Shown piece after piece: positions 38,103 through 49,175 of a DNA stretch of 64,000 bases (within the stretch, counting starts at the first letter, position 1; the number at the start of each line of letters is the position of its first letter). The notes below the pieces were generated by a model that saw only the letters and a program-made list of their open reading frames with translations, did no database searches and was not told where the DNA came from. Source of the stretch: JBGQAS01 sp964498605 (GTDB taxonomy: Bacteria > Chloroflexota > Anaerolineae > Anaerolineales > Anaerolineaceae); assembly GCA_964498605.1 (NCBI GenBank), contig CAZCHK010000004.1, positions 4,245 to 68,244 of the forward strand, in the 5' to 3' direction. The position numbers were made by a program, and so were the translations under genes.

Positions 38103-38951
38103 TCACTCTCTCACCGTCAAGGCGTGGTGTGTTTCATCCCAACTGGCTCGGCTGGTTTCCCATGACCGCCCGATCAAAGCCTGCAGCTGCTGCTGGAAAA
38201 CCCGTTTATCTCCCGTTGTGTACATCTTCCGGTCTGGCTTTCGGGTCAGGGTTTGGCAAGCGTCGATCGCGTCGAGCAATCGGGCCGTTTGCCGGGCTAC
38301 CGCGGGTGCCGGATCGATCACCCGCACCGACTCACCCGCCAGGTCCTCGATCAGGGGGATGATGAACGGGTAATGCGTACAGCCCAGCACGATCGTGTCG
38401 ATTTGGCTTGCCAGCATGGGTTCGATGGCCTTTTTCAGGATTTCCTTCGTCTCCCGACCGTGCAGGTTGCCCCGTTCGATCTCGGCCACCAATCCGGGGC
38501 ACGTATCCTGCAGCAGGCGCACATTTCCGCCGAAGCGCTCCACGACAGAGGCGTACAGTTCCCCCTGGAAAGTCGCCGGGGTTGCCAGCACCCCCACAAC
38601 ACCTGTTTGCGTCTGTTCAGCAGCTGGTTTGACCGCAGGTTCCATCCCCACGAAGGGAACAGCGGGGAAAGTCTGCCGCAGGTGGTGCAGCGCCGCGGCC
38701 GAGGCCGTGTTGCAGGCGACCACGACGACATCCGCGCCATGCTCCAGCAGGAAGCGCGTGATGCCTTCCGAGAAAGTCCGCACTTCCTCAAGCGGTCTGG
38801 AGCCGTACGGAACGTGGGCCTGGTCAGCCAGGTAGAGCAGGTTTTCATCCGGCAGGATCTCCAGGATGGCTCGCAGCACCGATAACCCCCCGACGCCTGA
38901 ATCGAACACCCCGATGGTATGCCTGCCGCGACCTGCTGAAGTGGGGTTCAT
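38103..38951 (-). CDS. murI: Glutamate racemase
   Basis: A 282-residue protein. IGVFDSGVGGLSVLRAI, LADQAHVPYG, VVVACNTASAAAL (first catalytic Cys) and DTIVLGCTHYPF (second catalytic Cys with His) are the family motifs in correct order. It makes D-glutamate for peptidoglycan, implying the organism builds a murein wall. The start at 38951 overlaps the stop of the peptidase C26 gene by four bases (ATGA), so the two are coupled. Confidence 0.95.
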   Translation of the reverse strand: MNPTSAGRGRHTIGVFDSGVGGLSVLRAILEILPDENLLYLADQAHVPYGSRPLEEVRTFSEGITRFLLEHGADVVVVACNTASAAALHHLRQTFPAVPFVGMEPAVKPAAEQTQTGVVGVLATPATFQGELYASVVERFGGNVRLLQDTCPGLVAEIERGNLHGRETKEILKKAIEPMLASQIDTIVLGCTHYPFIIPLIEDLAGESVRVIDPAPAVARQTARLLDAIDACQTLTRKPDRKMYTTGDKRVFQQQLQALIGRSWETSRASWDETHHALTVRE

Positions 38952-39688
38952 CGTTTACACGCCTCGGCGAAGGCTTCAAAGATGCGCCGGTGTTCACCCA
39001 GCGCGGTCAGTTCCTCCGGATGCCACTGCACGCCCAGAAAAAATGGATGCCCGCTGATCTCCACCGCTTCGACCAGTCCATCATCGGGCACGACAGCGCT
39101 GATGGATAGTCCCGCTCCGATTTGATTCAGTCCCTGGTGGTGCAGGCTGTTGGTTTCCATCTGCGCGCTCATCACGATCCGTTCCAGCAGGGAACCTGGG
39201 ATCACGTCGACTTTGTGGAACAACACCGTGCGGCTCTTTTTCTCCCCAAAAAAATCCCTGTGCTGATCGTGGTTAAGGGCTCCCGGCAGTTCATCCGCAA
39301 TGTGCTGGAAGAGCGTTCCGCCAAAAGCGACATTGATCACCTGGCAGCCCCGGCAGATTCCCAGCAGCGGCCTTTGATTTTCCGCCGCCCATCGGGCGAT
39401 GCGTATCTCCAGTTCATCCTGGCGGCGACGAATCCCCTTTGTCCGCGAAGACCTTTCCTGGTTGTACAGAGCCGGATCCACATCATCCCCGCCGCTCAAC
39501 AGGAACCCGTCACATTGATCAAAAAACTGCTCCAGTTCCTGGGCGGTGGTGTCCATGCGGATCAGGATCGCTTCCGCCCCGCAGCCTTCGATCGCCCGGC
39601 GGTAGGTCAGATACTCCCTCGCGTTCGGGCTTCCATGCCGTGTTCCCATCGTGTTGCATGTCGTGATCCCGATTCTTTGCCTGTTCAT
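38948..39688 (-). CDS. Class I glutamine amidotransferase-like hydrolase (peptidase C26, PuuD-like)
   Basis: A 246-residue protein. GICRGCQVINVAFGG carries the nucleophile Cys in the C26 context, and FFLGVQWHPEELT carries the His and Glu of the triad. FLLSGGDDVDPALYNQE is typical of gamma-glutamyl-GABA hydrolases and related enzymes that cut gamma-glutamyl bonds. There is no signal peptide. It is coupled to murI, so it could supply or salvage glutamate for the wall, but a polyamine-degradation substrate is equally possible. Confidence 0.88.
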   Translation of the reverse strand: MNRQRIGITTCNTMGTRHGSPNAREYLTYRRAIEGCGAEAILIRMDTTAQELEQFFDQCDGFLLSGGDDVDPALYNQERSSRTKGIRRRQDELEIRIARWAAENQRPLLGICRGCQVINVAFGGTLFQHIADELPGALNHDQHRDFFGEKKSRTVLFHKVDVIPGSLLERIVMSAQMETNSLHHQGLNQIGAGLSISAVVPDDGLVEAVEISGHPFFLGVQWHPEELTALGEHRRIFEAFAEACKR

Positions 39689-39731
39689 AAGCCTTCCACC
39701 TGGTCATGAAATTGTAAATGAAAACAAAAAA

Positions 39732-39760
39732 GGGTGCAACCTCGGCGTAAGGATGCACCC
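39732..39760 (-). terminator. Rho-independent terminator after rplS
   Basis: On the minus strand a GGGTGCA/TGCACCC stem with a loop of about 15 bases, followed by a TTTTTTGTTTT tract. It begins 19 bases after the rplS stop codon and separates rplS from the C26-murI genes. Confidence 0.75.
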
Positions 39761-39779
39761 AATGATCGGTTCGTGTCGT

Positions 39780-40127
39780 TTAATTGAATTTCTGTTTGAG
39801 CCGCGCGCTCTTGCCAGTGCGTTCGCGCAGGAAGAAAAGGCGTGACCGGCGAACCCTGTTGTGACGCTCGACCACCACCTTGTCGATGCGGGGAGAGCGG
39901 GTCAGGAAAGTGCGCTCCACGCCAATGCCGTTGGATGCGACACGCCGTACGGTGAATGTGGCCGTGGGGCCTTTTTTATTCTGAAAGATCAAGGTTCCCT
40001 TGAATTCCTGGATGCGCTCGCGGTTGCCTTCTTTGATCTTGACATGCACGCTGACGGTATCTCCAGTGGCCAACTCAGGGATATTGGGATTGACCGGGGC
40101 TTCAAATGCTTTTAACTTGTCGTCCAT
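39780..40127 (-). CDS. rplS: 50S ribosomal protein L19
   Basis: A 115-residue L19 of normal length. GDTVSVHVKIKEGNRERIQE, FKGTLIFQNKKGPTATFTVR, VERTFLTRSPRIDKVVVERH and VRRSRLFFLRERTGKSAR cover the whole family. L19 lies at the 30S-50S interface. The start follows AGGTGAG. It has its own extended -10 promoter and terminator, so it is a single-gene unit here, not in the usual rpsP-rimM-trmD-rplS order. Confidence 0.97.
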   Translation of the reverse strand: MDDKLKAFEAPVNPNIPELATGDTVSVHVKIKEGNRERIQEFKGTLIFQNKKGPTATFTVRRVASNGIGVERTFLTRSPRIDKVVVERHNRVRRSRLFFLRERTGKSARLKQKFN

Positions 40128-40182
40128 TTTTTCTCACCTTGCATAAAATACTGGCCTCGGCTGGTGCCGGGCGCGAACATGG

Positions 40183-40191
40183 ATTATACCA
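40183..40191 (-). promoter_or_regulatory. Extended -10 promoter for rplS (TGgTATAAT)
   Basis: Perfect extended -10 on the minus strand, with TTCCCA 16 bases further up as a weak -35. The leader to the ATG is about 50 bases and contains no obvious regulatory fold. Confidence 0.6.
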
Positions 40192-40223
40192 TACTCCACT
40201 TTCCTGGGAAGGGCGCGCCTGTA

Positions 40224-41069
40224 CTAGGAGATTTTTCTCCAGCGCACCAAAAGCAGGTAAATCCCGATGAAGATCAAAACGATCGACCCTGTGTTGCCCA
40301 GGAAGGTCAGAGCCTGAGCGGGTTGCCCGCCGATGTACAGACCCAGCCCGACCACTCCGATCACGCCTCCAGGGATCAGCGGCCACCATAGGAAGCGGTG
40401 CCTGAGCAGCCGGTCAAAAAGCACGATCAGGAACCAGCCCATCGAAAATACTACCAGCATCAAACCGCTGCGCGCCAGCCCGCTCAATGCCTGATTGCTG
40501 TTCCTTCCCCAGGCCAGGAACAGTCCCGATCCTGTGCTCGCTACGATCAGGCCGGCGATGACCAGACCCAACAGCCTCCTGCAAAGTCCCCAGGTCAGAA
40601 GGGCAATACCCAGTCCGATCGAATTGGCAAAAATAAAATCCAGCACGCCCGTGTTTTTGAAGAAAAAACACAACGCTGTCGCGATGAACAGTCCTGCCGG
40701 GATAAGCGCCCACCACAATGTGCGGCTTGTCACGATGCGGGTGATGACAAAGATGATCATCCATATAAGCCCGCAGGCTCCAACGATGATCCCGACAATT
40801 TGCAGCGTTTCCAGCTCCTGTGATGCCAGGTAGAGAATCACCCCGACCAGTGCTGCCACCAGCAGTACGGCAGAGCTGATGACAATGGCCAGGTTCTTGG
40901 AATAGAATCCCTGCACCAGGGATCCGACGCACAGCAGCACGAATAGCACAAAGGCGGCCGGGTACAGCTGGAATATGCTCAGTATGCCGATCGCAACGAA
41001 GATTAAGCCGACGATCGACACAAACCCGCCGTGATGAAAGTTTTTGAGTTTAATTTCCTTTTTTTCCAT
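40224..41069 (-). CDS. Polytopic membrane protein downstream of a two-component system
   Basis: A 281-residue protein with about nine hydrophobic segments in tandem, with short basic loops (TRIVTSR, FDRLLRHR) and little else. Its repeated WxLIPxG/WPLIPGG motifs (WALIPAGLFIATAL, WWPLIPGGVIGVVG) echo those of the 219-residue LiaF/PspC-cluster protein at 31858-32517. It starts 22 bases after the response regulator gene and is probably the last gene of that operon, and so a target or partner of the regulator. No known catalytic motif. Confidence 0.6.
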   Translation of the reverse strand: MEKKEIKLKNFHHGGFVSIVGLIFVAIGILSIFQLYPAAFVLFVLLCVGSLVQGFYSKNLAIVISSAVLLVAALVGVILYLASQELETLQIVGIIVGACGLIWMIIFVITRIVTSRTLWWALIPAGLFIATALCFFFKNTGVLDFIFANSIGLGIALLTWGLCRRLLGLVIAGLIVASTGSGLFLAWGRNSNQALSGLARSGLMLVVFSMGWFLIVLFDRLLRHRFLWWPLIPGGVIGVVGLGLYIGGQPAQALTFLGNTGSIVLIFIGIYLLLVRWRKIS

Positions 41070-41091
41070 GGTTCTGTCCGATGATTCCGGA

Positions 41092-41748
41092 TTAAGAGAT
41101 CAACCCGAGTTCTTTGGCCTTCAGCACGACCTGCAGGCGATCCTTCACACCCAGTTTTGCCAGGATGCGCGACATGTGGTTCTTGACGGTTCCCTCCGAA
41201 ATGACCAGGTGCTCCGCGATCTCCTGGTTGCTGATGCCAGTTGCCAGCAGGTTCAGGATTTCCATCTCCCGCGCTGTCAGCGCCTCGGCAAGCTGCGCTG
41301 TTGGTTCAAGCTTTTTCTGCGGCGTGCGCGTGAACTCCGCCACCACTTTCGCGGTAATGGCGGGTGTCAGAAAATACTCCCCGCTGGCCGCAGAGCGGAT
41401 CGCGTTGAAAAGCGTTTCTGTGGATGCGTCCTTGAGTAAATAACCGATCGCGCCAGCTTTGAGTCCATCGTAGACTGCCTGGTCGTCATCAAAGGTGGTC
41501 AGCACGATGATCTGCGGTTTGCTCAAGGCAGCCTTGATGCGCTTGGTGGCCGTCACCCCGTCCATGACCGGCATGCGCAGATCCATCAGGATGACATCAG
41601 GCTGCGTGTTTCGAGCCATGCGCAGTCCTTCTTCGCCGTTCTCGGCGTCCCCGACCACCTCGAATTCACTCTCAGCGGATAAAAGCGTCCTGAGTGCTTT
41701 ACGAAACAGCACCTGGTCGTCCACCAGCAGGATCCTGATCGGCTTCAT
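41092..41748 (-). CDS. NarL/LuxR-family response regulator
   Basis: A 218-residue two-domain regulator. The receiver domain (residues 1-120) has the acidic pair in ILLVDDQVLFRKAL, the phosphorylated Asp in VILMDLRMPVMDG, and the conserved Thr and Lys (IIVLTTFDD, GYLLKDAST). A LuxR-type helix-turn-helix follows (LTAREMEILNLLATGISNQE to VKNHMSRILAKLGVKDR). It overlaps the sensor kinase gene by four bases (ATGA), so they form one two-component system. The order kinase-regulator-membrane protein resembles LiaSR-type systems. Confidence 0.94.
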   Translation of the reverse strand: MKPIRILLVDDQVLFRKALRTLLSAESEFEVVGDAENGEEGLRMARNTQPDVILMDLRMPVMDGVTATKRIKAALSKPQIIVLTTFDDDQAVYDGLKAGAIGYLLKDASTETLFNAIRSAASGEYFLTPAITAKVVAEFTRTPQKKLEPTAQLAEALTAREMEILNLLATGISNQEIAEHLVISEGTVKNHMSRILAKLGVKDRLQVVLKAKELGLIS

Positions 41749-42929
41749 AAGGGAACCTCGATCGTGAGCAGGGTACCGCTGTCTTTTTCGGATCCAATGC
41801 TCACTTTTCCATGGATCATCTGCGCTCGTTCCTTCATCGATTTCATGCCAAAACCTTCTTTCATGTGCGCAACCCCCACGCCGTTGTCGCTGATCTTCAT
41901 AAAGAATTTCTTGGGATCCGAATAATCAAATTCCACCAGCATCCGGGTGGCCTGCGCGTGCTTGAGCACGTTATTGATCCCCTCCTGGGCGATGCGGTAC
42001 AGGATGTACTCAACCTTGGGGCCCAGCTCCCGAACCGCTCCGGCCTTCTTCATGCTCGCTTTCATCTTCCCGCTGCGGGCGTAATCCACCAGCTTCTTAA
42101 TCTGGTCGTAAAAGGACAGCTCGGTGGCGCTTTTCAACGCGAAGACCGAATTCCTGATGTCATCCAGCGTGTCCTTCACCAGTACCCGCGCGGAGTCAAG
42201 CGACTCTCGCGCTTTGGCCGGGTTCTTATCCAGCAGTGCGTCAGCAGCCTGGATCTGCATGTGAATCGTGGTCAGCGCATGGCCCAGCCCGTCATGAATT
42301 TCGCGTGCCAACCTGTTGCGCTCCTTGGTCAGGGTCATCTCCTCGATCTCATTGGCGTACTTTTGCAGTTGCTCGTTGGCACTCGCCAGCTCAGAGGCGA
42401 TCTGCTCGGTGCGGCGGCGCAGGTTTTCCTCATCCACCATTGTTTGAATGAAGATGAGCACGAACAATTGACCGGCCAGGAAGTTGAGAATGGAATTGCT
42501 CCAGCTCGCCGCCTGCCCGGCCTGGCTGATCCAGATGGTCACGCCGGTCTGTGTCAGAAGGATGAAGATATTCGCCAGCACCATCCACCCCGCGCTGAAG
42601 AGCAGGATGCTCTGGGCGATCAGCGGCAGGAACACCAGCCAGACGGTCGTCATGGGCGGCAGGATGGCGCTGATGGCGCTTGCCAGAAGGAGCTGCGTGA
42701 TGAAGTAGATCACCCGCACCAGGCGCGGAGCTTCATGCACGAGCTTGTTGTACCCATACGATCCGAGAGCAATGTAGGCGATCCCCAGCAGGATGATGCC
42801 GCTGATCGTCATGGGGCGGGCATTGAATCCCCCCGCGAAACCGGAAAAGAATGAGGTCAACACCACCAGTGCGTATGAAAAACTGATGATCTCGCTGCTT
42901 TTAATTGGGAGCCGGTTGGATTTTTGCAT
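41745..42929 (-). CDS. Membrane sensor histidine kinase (HisKA_3/LiaS-NarX type)
   Basis: A 394-residue kinase with five to six membrane helices in the first 165 residues and almost no extracellular loop, so it probably senses the membrane itself. A coiled coil (residues 165-205) leads to the H-box RLAREIHDGLGHALTTIHMQ with the phosphorylated His. The ATPase domain has the N-box IAQEGINNVLKHAQA and the G-box DNGVGVAHMKEGFGMKSM. It starts just eight bases after a TGtTATAAT promoter with no ribosome-binding site. By architecture it is close to intramembrane-sensing kinases such as LiaS, BceS and DesK; the LiaF-like proteins at 30-34 kb are plausible partners. Confidence 0.93.
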   Translation of the reverse strand: MQKSNRLPIKSSEIISFSYALVVLTSFFSGFAGGFNARPMTISGIILLGIAYIALGSYGYNKLVHEAPRLVRVIYFITQLLLASAISAILPPMTTVWLVFLPLIAQSILLFSAGWMVLANIFILLTQTGVTIWISQAGQAASWSNSILNFLAGQLFVLIFIQTMVDEENLRRRTEQIASELASANEQLQKYANEIEEMTLTKERNRLAREIHDGLGHALTTIHMQIQAADALLDKNPAKARESLDSARVLVKDTLDDIRNSVFALKSATELSFYDQIKKLVDYARSGKMKASMKKAGAVRELGPKVEYILYRIAQEGINNVLKHAQATRMLVEFDYSDPKKFFMKISDNGVGVAHMKEGFGMKSMKERAQMIHGKVSIGSEKDSGTLLTIEVPL

Positions 42930-42937
42930 TCTTAAAA

Positions 42938-42946
42938 ATTATAACA
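42938..42946 (-). promoter_or_regulatory. Extended -10 promoter, probably leaderless, for the kinase-regulator operon
   Basis: TGtTATAAT on the minus strand ends eight bases before the kinase ATG. The intervening bases are AT-rich with no ribosome-binding site. Confidence 0.55.
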
Positions 42947-43081
42947 TTCACCATTTTAAGGCACATGACCCTCATTGGGAATATGACCGGGGTCACACAC
43001 AAACCTCCCGCGCGGTTATGCCCTGCGTGACATCAGTTTCGGCTCGCGATTGGCTACACTCAGTGCGTCAGGAGTTTATCC

Positions 43082-44662
43082 ATGAAAATCCTTTTCATAT
43101 ATCCCAAGTTTCCCCGGACCTTCTGGAGCTTCACCCACGCGCTGAAGTTCATCGGAAAGAAAGCCACCAATCCCCCTCTCGGGTTGATCACAGTCGCGGC
43201 CATGCTGCCCCCGGACTGGCAAAAGAAGCTGGTCGATACCAATGTCTCGAAGCTGTCCGATCGGGACATCCTGTGGGCGGACCTGGTCTTCATCAGCGGC
43301 ATGAGCGTTCAGAAACCATCCGCGGGTGAGATCATCGCGCGCTGCAAAAAGCTTGGCCGGGTTGTCGTTGCCGGGGGACCGCTCTTTCAGTACGAATCGG
43401 AGAAGTTTCCTCTCGTCGATCATTTTGTGTTCAACGAGGCCGAGATCACGCTGCCGCTGTTCCTGGCCGACCTGGCGGCGGGGAACCCCAGGCGCGTCTA
43501 CAGTACGGCAGCTTTTCCGGACATCACCGTCAGCCCAAACCCTCTCTGGCATCTGCTGGACATGGCCAAATACGACGCGATGAGCGTCCAGTTCAGCCGC
43601 GGCTGCCCCTTCAACTGCGATTTTTGCGGCGTCACGGCCATGCTCGGGCATGTCCCGCGCGTGAAAACCACCTCCCAGCTGGTCTCCGAACTGGAGAGCC
43701 TGTATCAGCTGGGCTGGCGGCGCAACATCTTTATCGTGGATGACAACTTCATCGGAAACAAACGGATTTTAAAGGACGAAGTGCTGCCGGCTCTCATCGA
43801 ATGGCGCAGGGACAAGCAGGGCTGCGGATTCATCACGGAGTGCTCCATCAACCTCGCCGACGACGACGAATTGCTCGACCTGATGGTCCAGGCCGGATTC
43901 CGCTCCGTGTTCATCGGCATCGAGACACCCTCCGAGGCTGGCCTGCTGGAATGTCACAAGTCCCAAAACTGCCGCCGTAATCTGCTGGATTCCGTGCATA
44001 AACTACAGCGCGCGGGGCTGCAGGTGATGGGCGGCTTCATCGTTGGATTTGACAGTGACACGCAGGATATCTTTCAAACCCAGTTCGACTTCATCCAGCA
44101 AAGCGGCATCCTCACCGCCATGATGGGCCTGCTGCAGGCGTTTCCGGGCACGGCCCTGTACAGGCGTCTTGAAACAGAAGGCCGACTGACACCGGATATC
44201 AGCGGCAACAACACGGACATCAGCACCAACGTGATCTTCAAACAGGGCAACCGCATGATCGAGGACGGTTTCCAGCGCCTGATCCAGCGCCTTTACTCGG
44301 CTGAAAACTTCTATAATCGCGTGCAAACCTTCCTGGATCATTTCACGATCCTGCCCATCCCGGGTGGTTTGCGTCTAGAGGAGATCGGCGCGTTTTTCCG
44401 CAGCATCTTCCTGCTCGGCGTACTGGGACGCGAACGCAGGCAATACTGGCACTTGTTCTGGCGCACCCTGTTTCGATCTCCACGGAAGTTCCAAACCGCC
44501 ATCACCATGGCGATCTACGGTCACCACTTCCGCAAGCTCAGCCAGGCGGTCAAGCCCAGGGTGGTTGAAAAGAAATCAAAAACACCACGGGAGCTCTCCT
44601 TTCCAGTCATCGCGCTTCCGGCTGCCAGAAAGGACGATTACGCCCGAAATCCCTTGAAATAA
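43082..44662 (+). CDS. B12-binding-domain radical SAM protein
   Basis: A 526-residue protein. The N-terminal 140 residues resemble the B12-binding Rossmann fold (ILFIYPKFPRTFWSF, PPLGLITVAAMLP, DLVFISGMSVQKPSAGEI). The radical SAM core starts near residue 170 with the cluster motif FSRGCPFNCDFCGV (Cys-x3-Cys-x2-Cys), followed by the glycine-rich and IFIVDDNFIGNK segments. A C-terminal helical region of about 150 residues (Arg/Phe-rich) matches the DUF4070-type extension. These enzymes methylate or rearrange unreactive carbons. It starts after AGGAG and stands alone with no pathway neighbours, so the substrate is unknown. Confidence 0.9.
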   Translation: MKILFIYPKFPRTFWSFTHALKFIGKKATNPPLGLITVAAMLPPDWQKKLVDTNVSKLSDRDILWADLVFISGMSVQKPSAGEIIARCKKLGRVVVAGGPLFQYESEKFPLVDHFVFNEAEITLPLFLADLAAGNPRRVYSTAAFPDITVSPNPLWHLLDMAKYDAMSVQFSRGCPFNCDFCGVTAMLGHVPRVKTTSQLVSELESLYQLGWRRNIFIVDDNFIGNKRILKDEVLPALIEWRRDKQGCGFITECSINLADDDELLDLMVQAGFRSVFIGIETPSEAGLLECHKSQNCRRNLLDSVHKLQRAGLQVMGGFIVGFDSDTQDIFQTQFDFIQQSGILTAMMGLLQAFPGTALYRRLETEGRLTPDISGNNTDISTNVIFKQGNRMIEDGFQRLIQRLYSAENFYNRVQTFLDHFTILPIPGGLRLEEIGAFFRSIFLLGVLGRERRQYWHLFWRTLFRSPRKFQTAITMAIYGHHFRKLSQAVKPRVVEKKSKTPRELSFPVIALPAARKDDYARNPLK

Positions 44663-44737
44663 CAGTCTTCTGACAGGTTTGAATCAGATACGGCAGGTCT
44701 GCACTCCTGGAATGGGTTTTTATCCAACCAACAAGCA

Positions 44738-45403
44738 TCAATCCAGGGTGTCGTCTATAAAACAGCGCGTAAAACTCGGAAAGATGAACACGTCCGGTGT
44801 GATCGCTAGCTGAACCATGCCATCGCTGATGGTCTGGGTCGTGCCGGGGAACGTATGGGTGTAGGCGGGTATGCTGTAGAAATAATCCTCTCCCAACCCT
44901 CCCTCGAGTTCAAGGTCCCCCAGCTGGGTGTCATGCAGCACGGTCACCTGTGAGAATTCGAACAGGGCATCCACCTGGAGGACGATTTCACAATCCGGGT
45001 AAGGCCGAAATTCAACGTTGTATGTATAGGTTGCCGGCACCTGCCCGGTTGTGGCAGCGCTTCCCCCTGAGCCGCCTACTATCATGCTGCGAATTGCCTC
45101 CACGTCGCACAGGATCTCTTTCTCCTGCGTTGTTTTCACGCTCTGAAGAGGCTTGTTCTTGGAAAGAGGAACAACGATCGTATGCACGGTGTCACAGCTG
45201 ACGACAAAGAACTCCTGATCCACCCCGTACACGATCTGGACCCAAAAAGTGCCCTGATCGGTGTAGGTGACTGGTCCGGTCCCTTCGATGTCAATGTCGT
45301 AGGTGTCATCCTTATTGAATAGATCCGCCAGCGAAAGCTCGCAGCCTGCCGTGAATACGATCAAGACAATGGCGGCCAATAGCGTGACCTGCTTGAATTT
45401 CAT
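44738..45403 (-). CDS. Lipoprotein of unknown function
   Basis: A 221-residue protein with a clear lipoprotein signal: VLIVFTAGC gives lipidated Cys near residue 21. The mature part is polar, rich in Thr, Asp and aromatic residues, and probably mainly beta strand, with four further Cys residues that could form disulfides. I recognise no domain. The ATG follows GAGGAGGTGAG and has its own TATAAT. It is monocistronic between a convergent radical SAM gene and glyQS. Confidence 0.7.
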   Translation of the reverse strand: MKFKQVTLLAAIVLIVFTAGCELSLADLFNKDDTYDIDIEGTGPVTYTDQGTFWVQIVYGVDQEFFVVSCDTVHTIVVPLSKNKPLQSVKTTQEKEILCDVEAIRSMIVGGSGGSAATTGQVPATYTYNVEFRPYPDCEIVLQVDALFEFSQVTVLHDTQLGDLELEGGLGEDYFYSIPAYTHTFPGTTQTISDGMVQLAITPDVFIFPSFTRCFIDDTLD

Positions 45404-45426
45404 CTCACCTCCTCATCATCAAGATC

Positions 45427-45432
45427 ATTATA
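45427..45432 (-). promoter_or_regulatory. -10 box for the lipoprotein gene
   Basis: TATAAT on the minus strand, 23 bases upstream of the ATG. It sits between the glyQS terminator and the lipoprotein ribosome-binding site. Confidence 0.45.
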
Positions 45433-45463
45433 CAAACGATGATGTGGAAAAAACAATCAAAAG

Positions 45464-45489
45464 AGGACCGGGGCTCTTCACCCGGTCCT
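45464..45489 (-). terminator. Rho-independent terminator after glyQS
   Basis: On the minus strand a 9-base-pair stem (AGGACCGGG/CCCGGTCCT) with an eight-base loop, followed by CTTTTGATTGTTTTTT. It lies 34 bases past the glyQS stop codon. Confidence 0.8.
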
Positions 45490-45522
45490 GGTAAAAGGTA
45501 AACTCTGAAATATATTGAATTC

Positions 45523-48525
<3,003 letters not shown>

Positions 48526-48557
48526 GGACCTCTCCAAATTGAATGCAATCTGGAAAG

Positions 48558-48566
48558 ATTATAACA
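48558..48566 (-). promoter_or_regulatory. Extended -10 promoter for glyQS (TGtTATAAT)
   Basis: Perfect extended -10 on the minus strand, 32 bases upstream of the glyQS ATG. The leader is too short for a T-box. Confidence 0.55.
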
Positions 48567-48626
48567 TTGCGATGATTGACTTCCCCTGATCCGAACTTTC
48601 CTGCTCAAAACGGTGGCTGAACCTGT

Positions 48627-49085
48627 TTACTGAAAAGCCTCCAGAACTTCGGCGCTGTGCTCAGCTGGTTTGACATCCTTGAAGATGCGCTTCACCTTTC
48701 CCTCCGGGTCGATCAGGAAAGTTGTGCGGAAGATGCCGTCGTACTCACGCCCCATCATTTTTTTTCTGCCCCACACCCCGTACAACTCGCACACTTTATG
48801 ATCCTCATCGGCCAGCAGCGTGAAAGGTAAATGATACTTTTCCTTGAACCTGGCATGTGCTTTGGTGGAATCCGCACTCACGCCCAGGATCACCACGCCC
48901 GCCTTCTCGTATGCCGAGTAATCATCCCTGAAACTACAGGCTTCAGCCGTACAACCGGGCGTGTCATCTTTGGGGTAAAAGTACAGCACAACCGACTTTC
49001 CCCGGTAATCAGACAACCTGTGTTTCGTGTTCTTCTCATCCAACAATTCAAAATCTGGAGCTGTTAGGTTTTCAGCAATCGTCAT
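48627..49085 (-). CDS. bcp: Thioredoxin-dependent thiol peroxidase (Bcp/PrxQ type)
   Basis: A 152-residue peroxiredoxin. YFYPKDDTPGCTAEACSFRD carries the peroxidatic Cys (PGCTAE) and the second Cys five residues on (EAC), the PrxQ pattern for an intramolecular disulfide. It reduces peroxides with thioredoxin and would protect an anaerobe from oxygen. The start follows AGAGGTG. It lies between glyQS and the ABC-F gene on the same strand, with separate spacing on both sides. Confidence 0.94.
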   Translation of the reverse strand: MTIAENLTAPDFELLDEKNTKHRLSDYRGKSVVLYFYPKDDTPGCTAEACSFRDDYSAYEKAGVVILGVSADSTKAHARFKEKYHLPFTLLADEDHKVCELYGVWGRKKMMGREYDGIFRTTFLIDPEGKVKRIFKDVKPAEHSAEVLEAFQ

Positions 49086-49175
49086 GTCACACCTCTCTAT
49101 TGATAGGTTAACATAAGGGATGAGAATTTGCTATTAACAGTGTATTAATCTGGGGTGATCAAAAGACCGGCTTCT

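Noticed and set aside
48526..48626. T-box riboswitch upstream of glyQS
   Set aside because: The distance from the extended -10 to the ATG leaves a leader of only about 25 bases, too short for a T-box.
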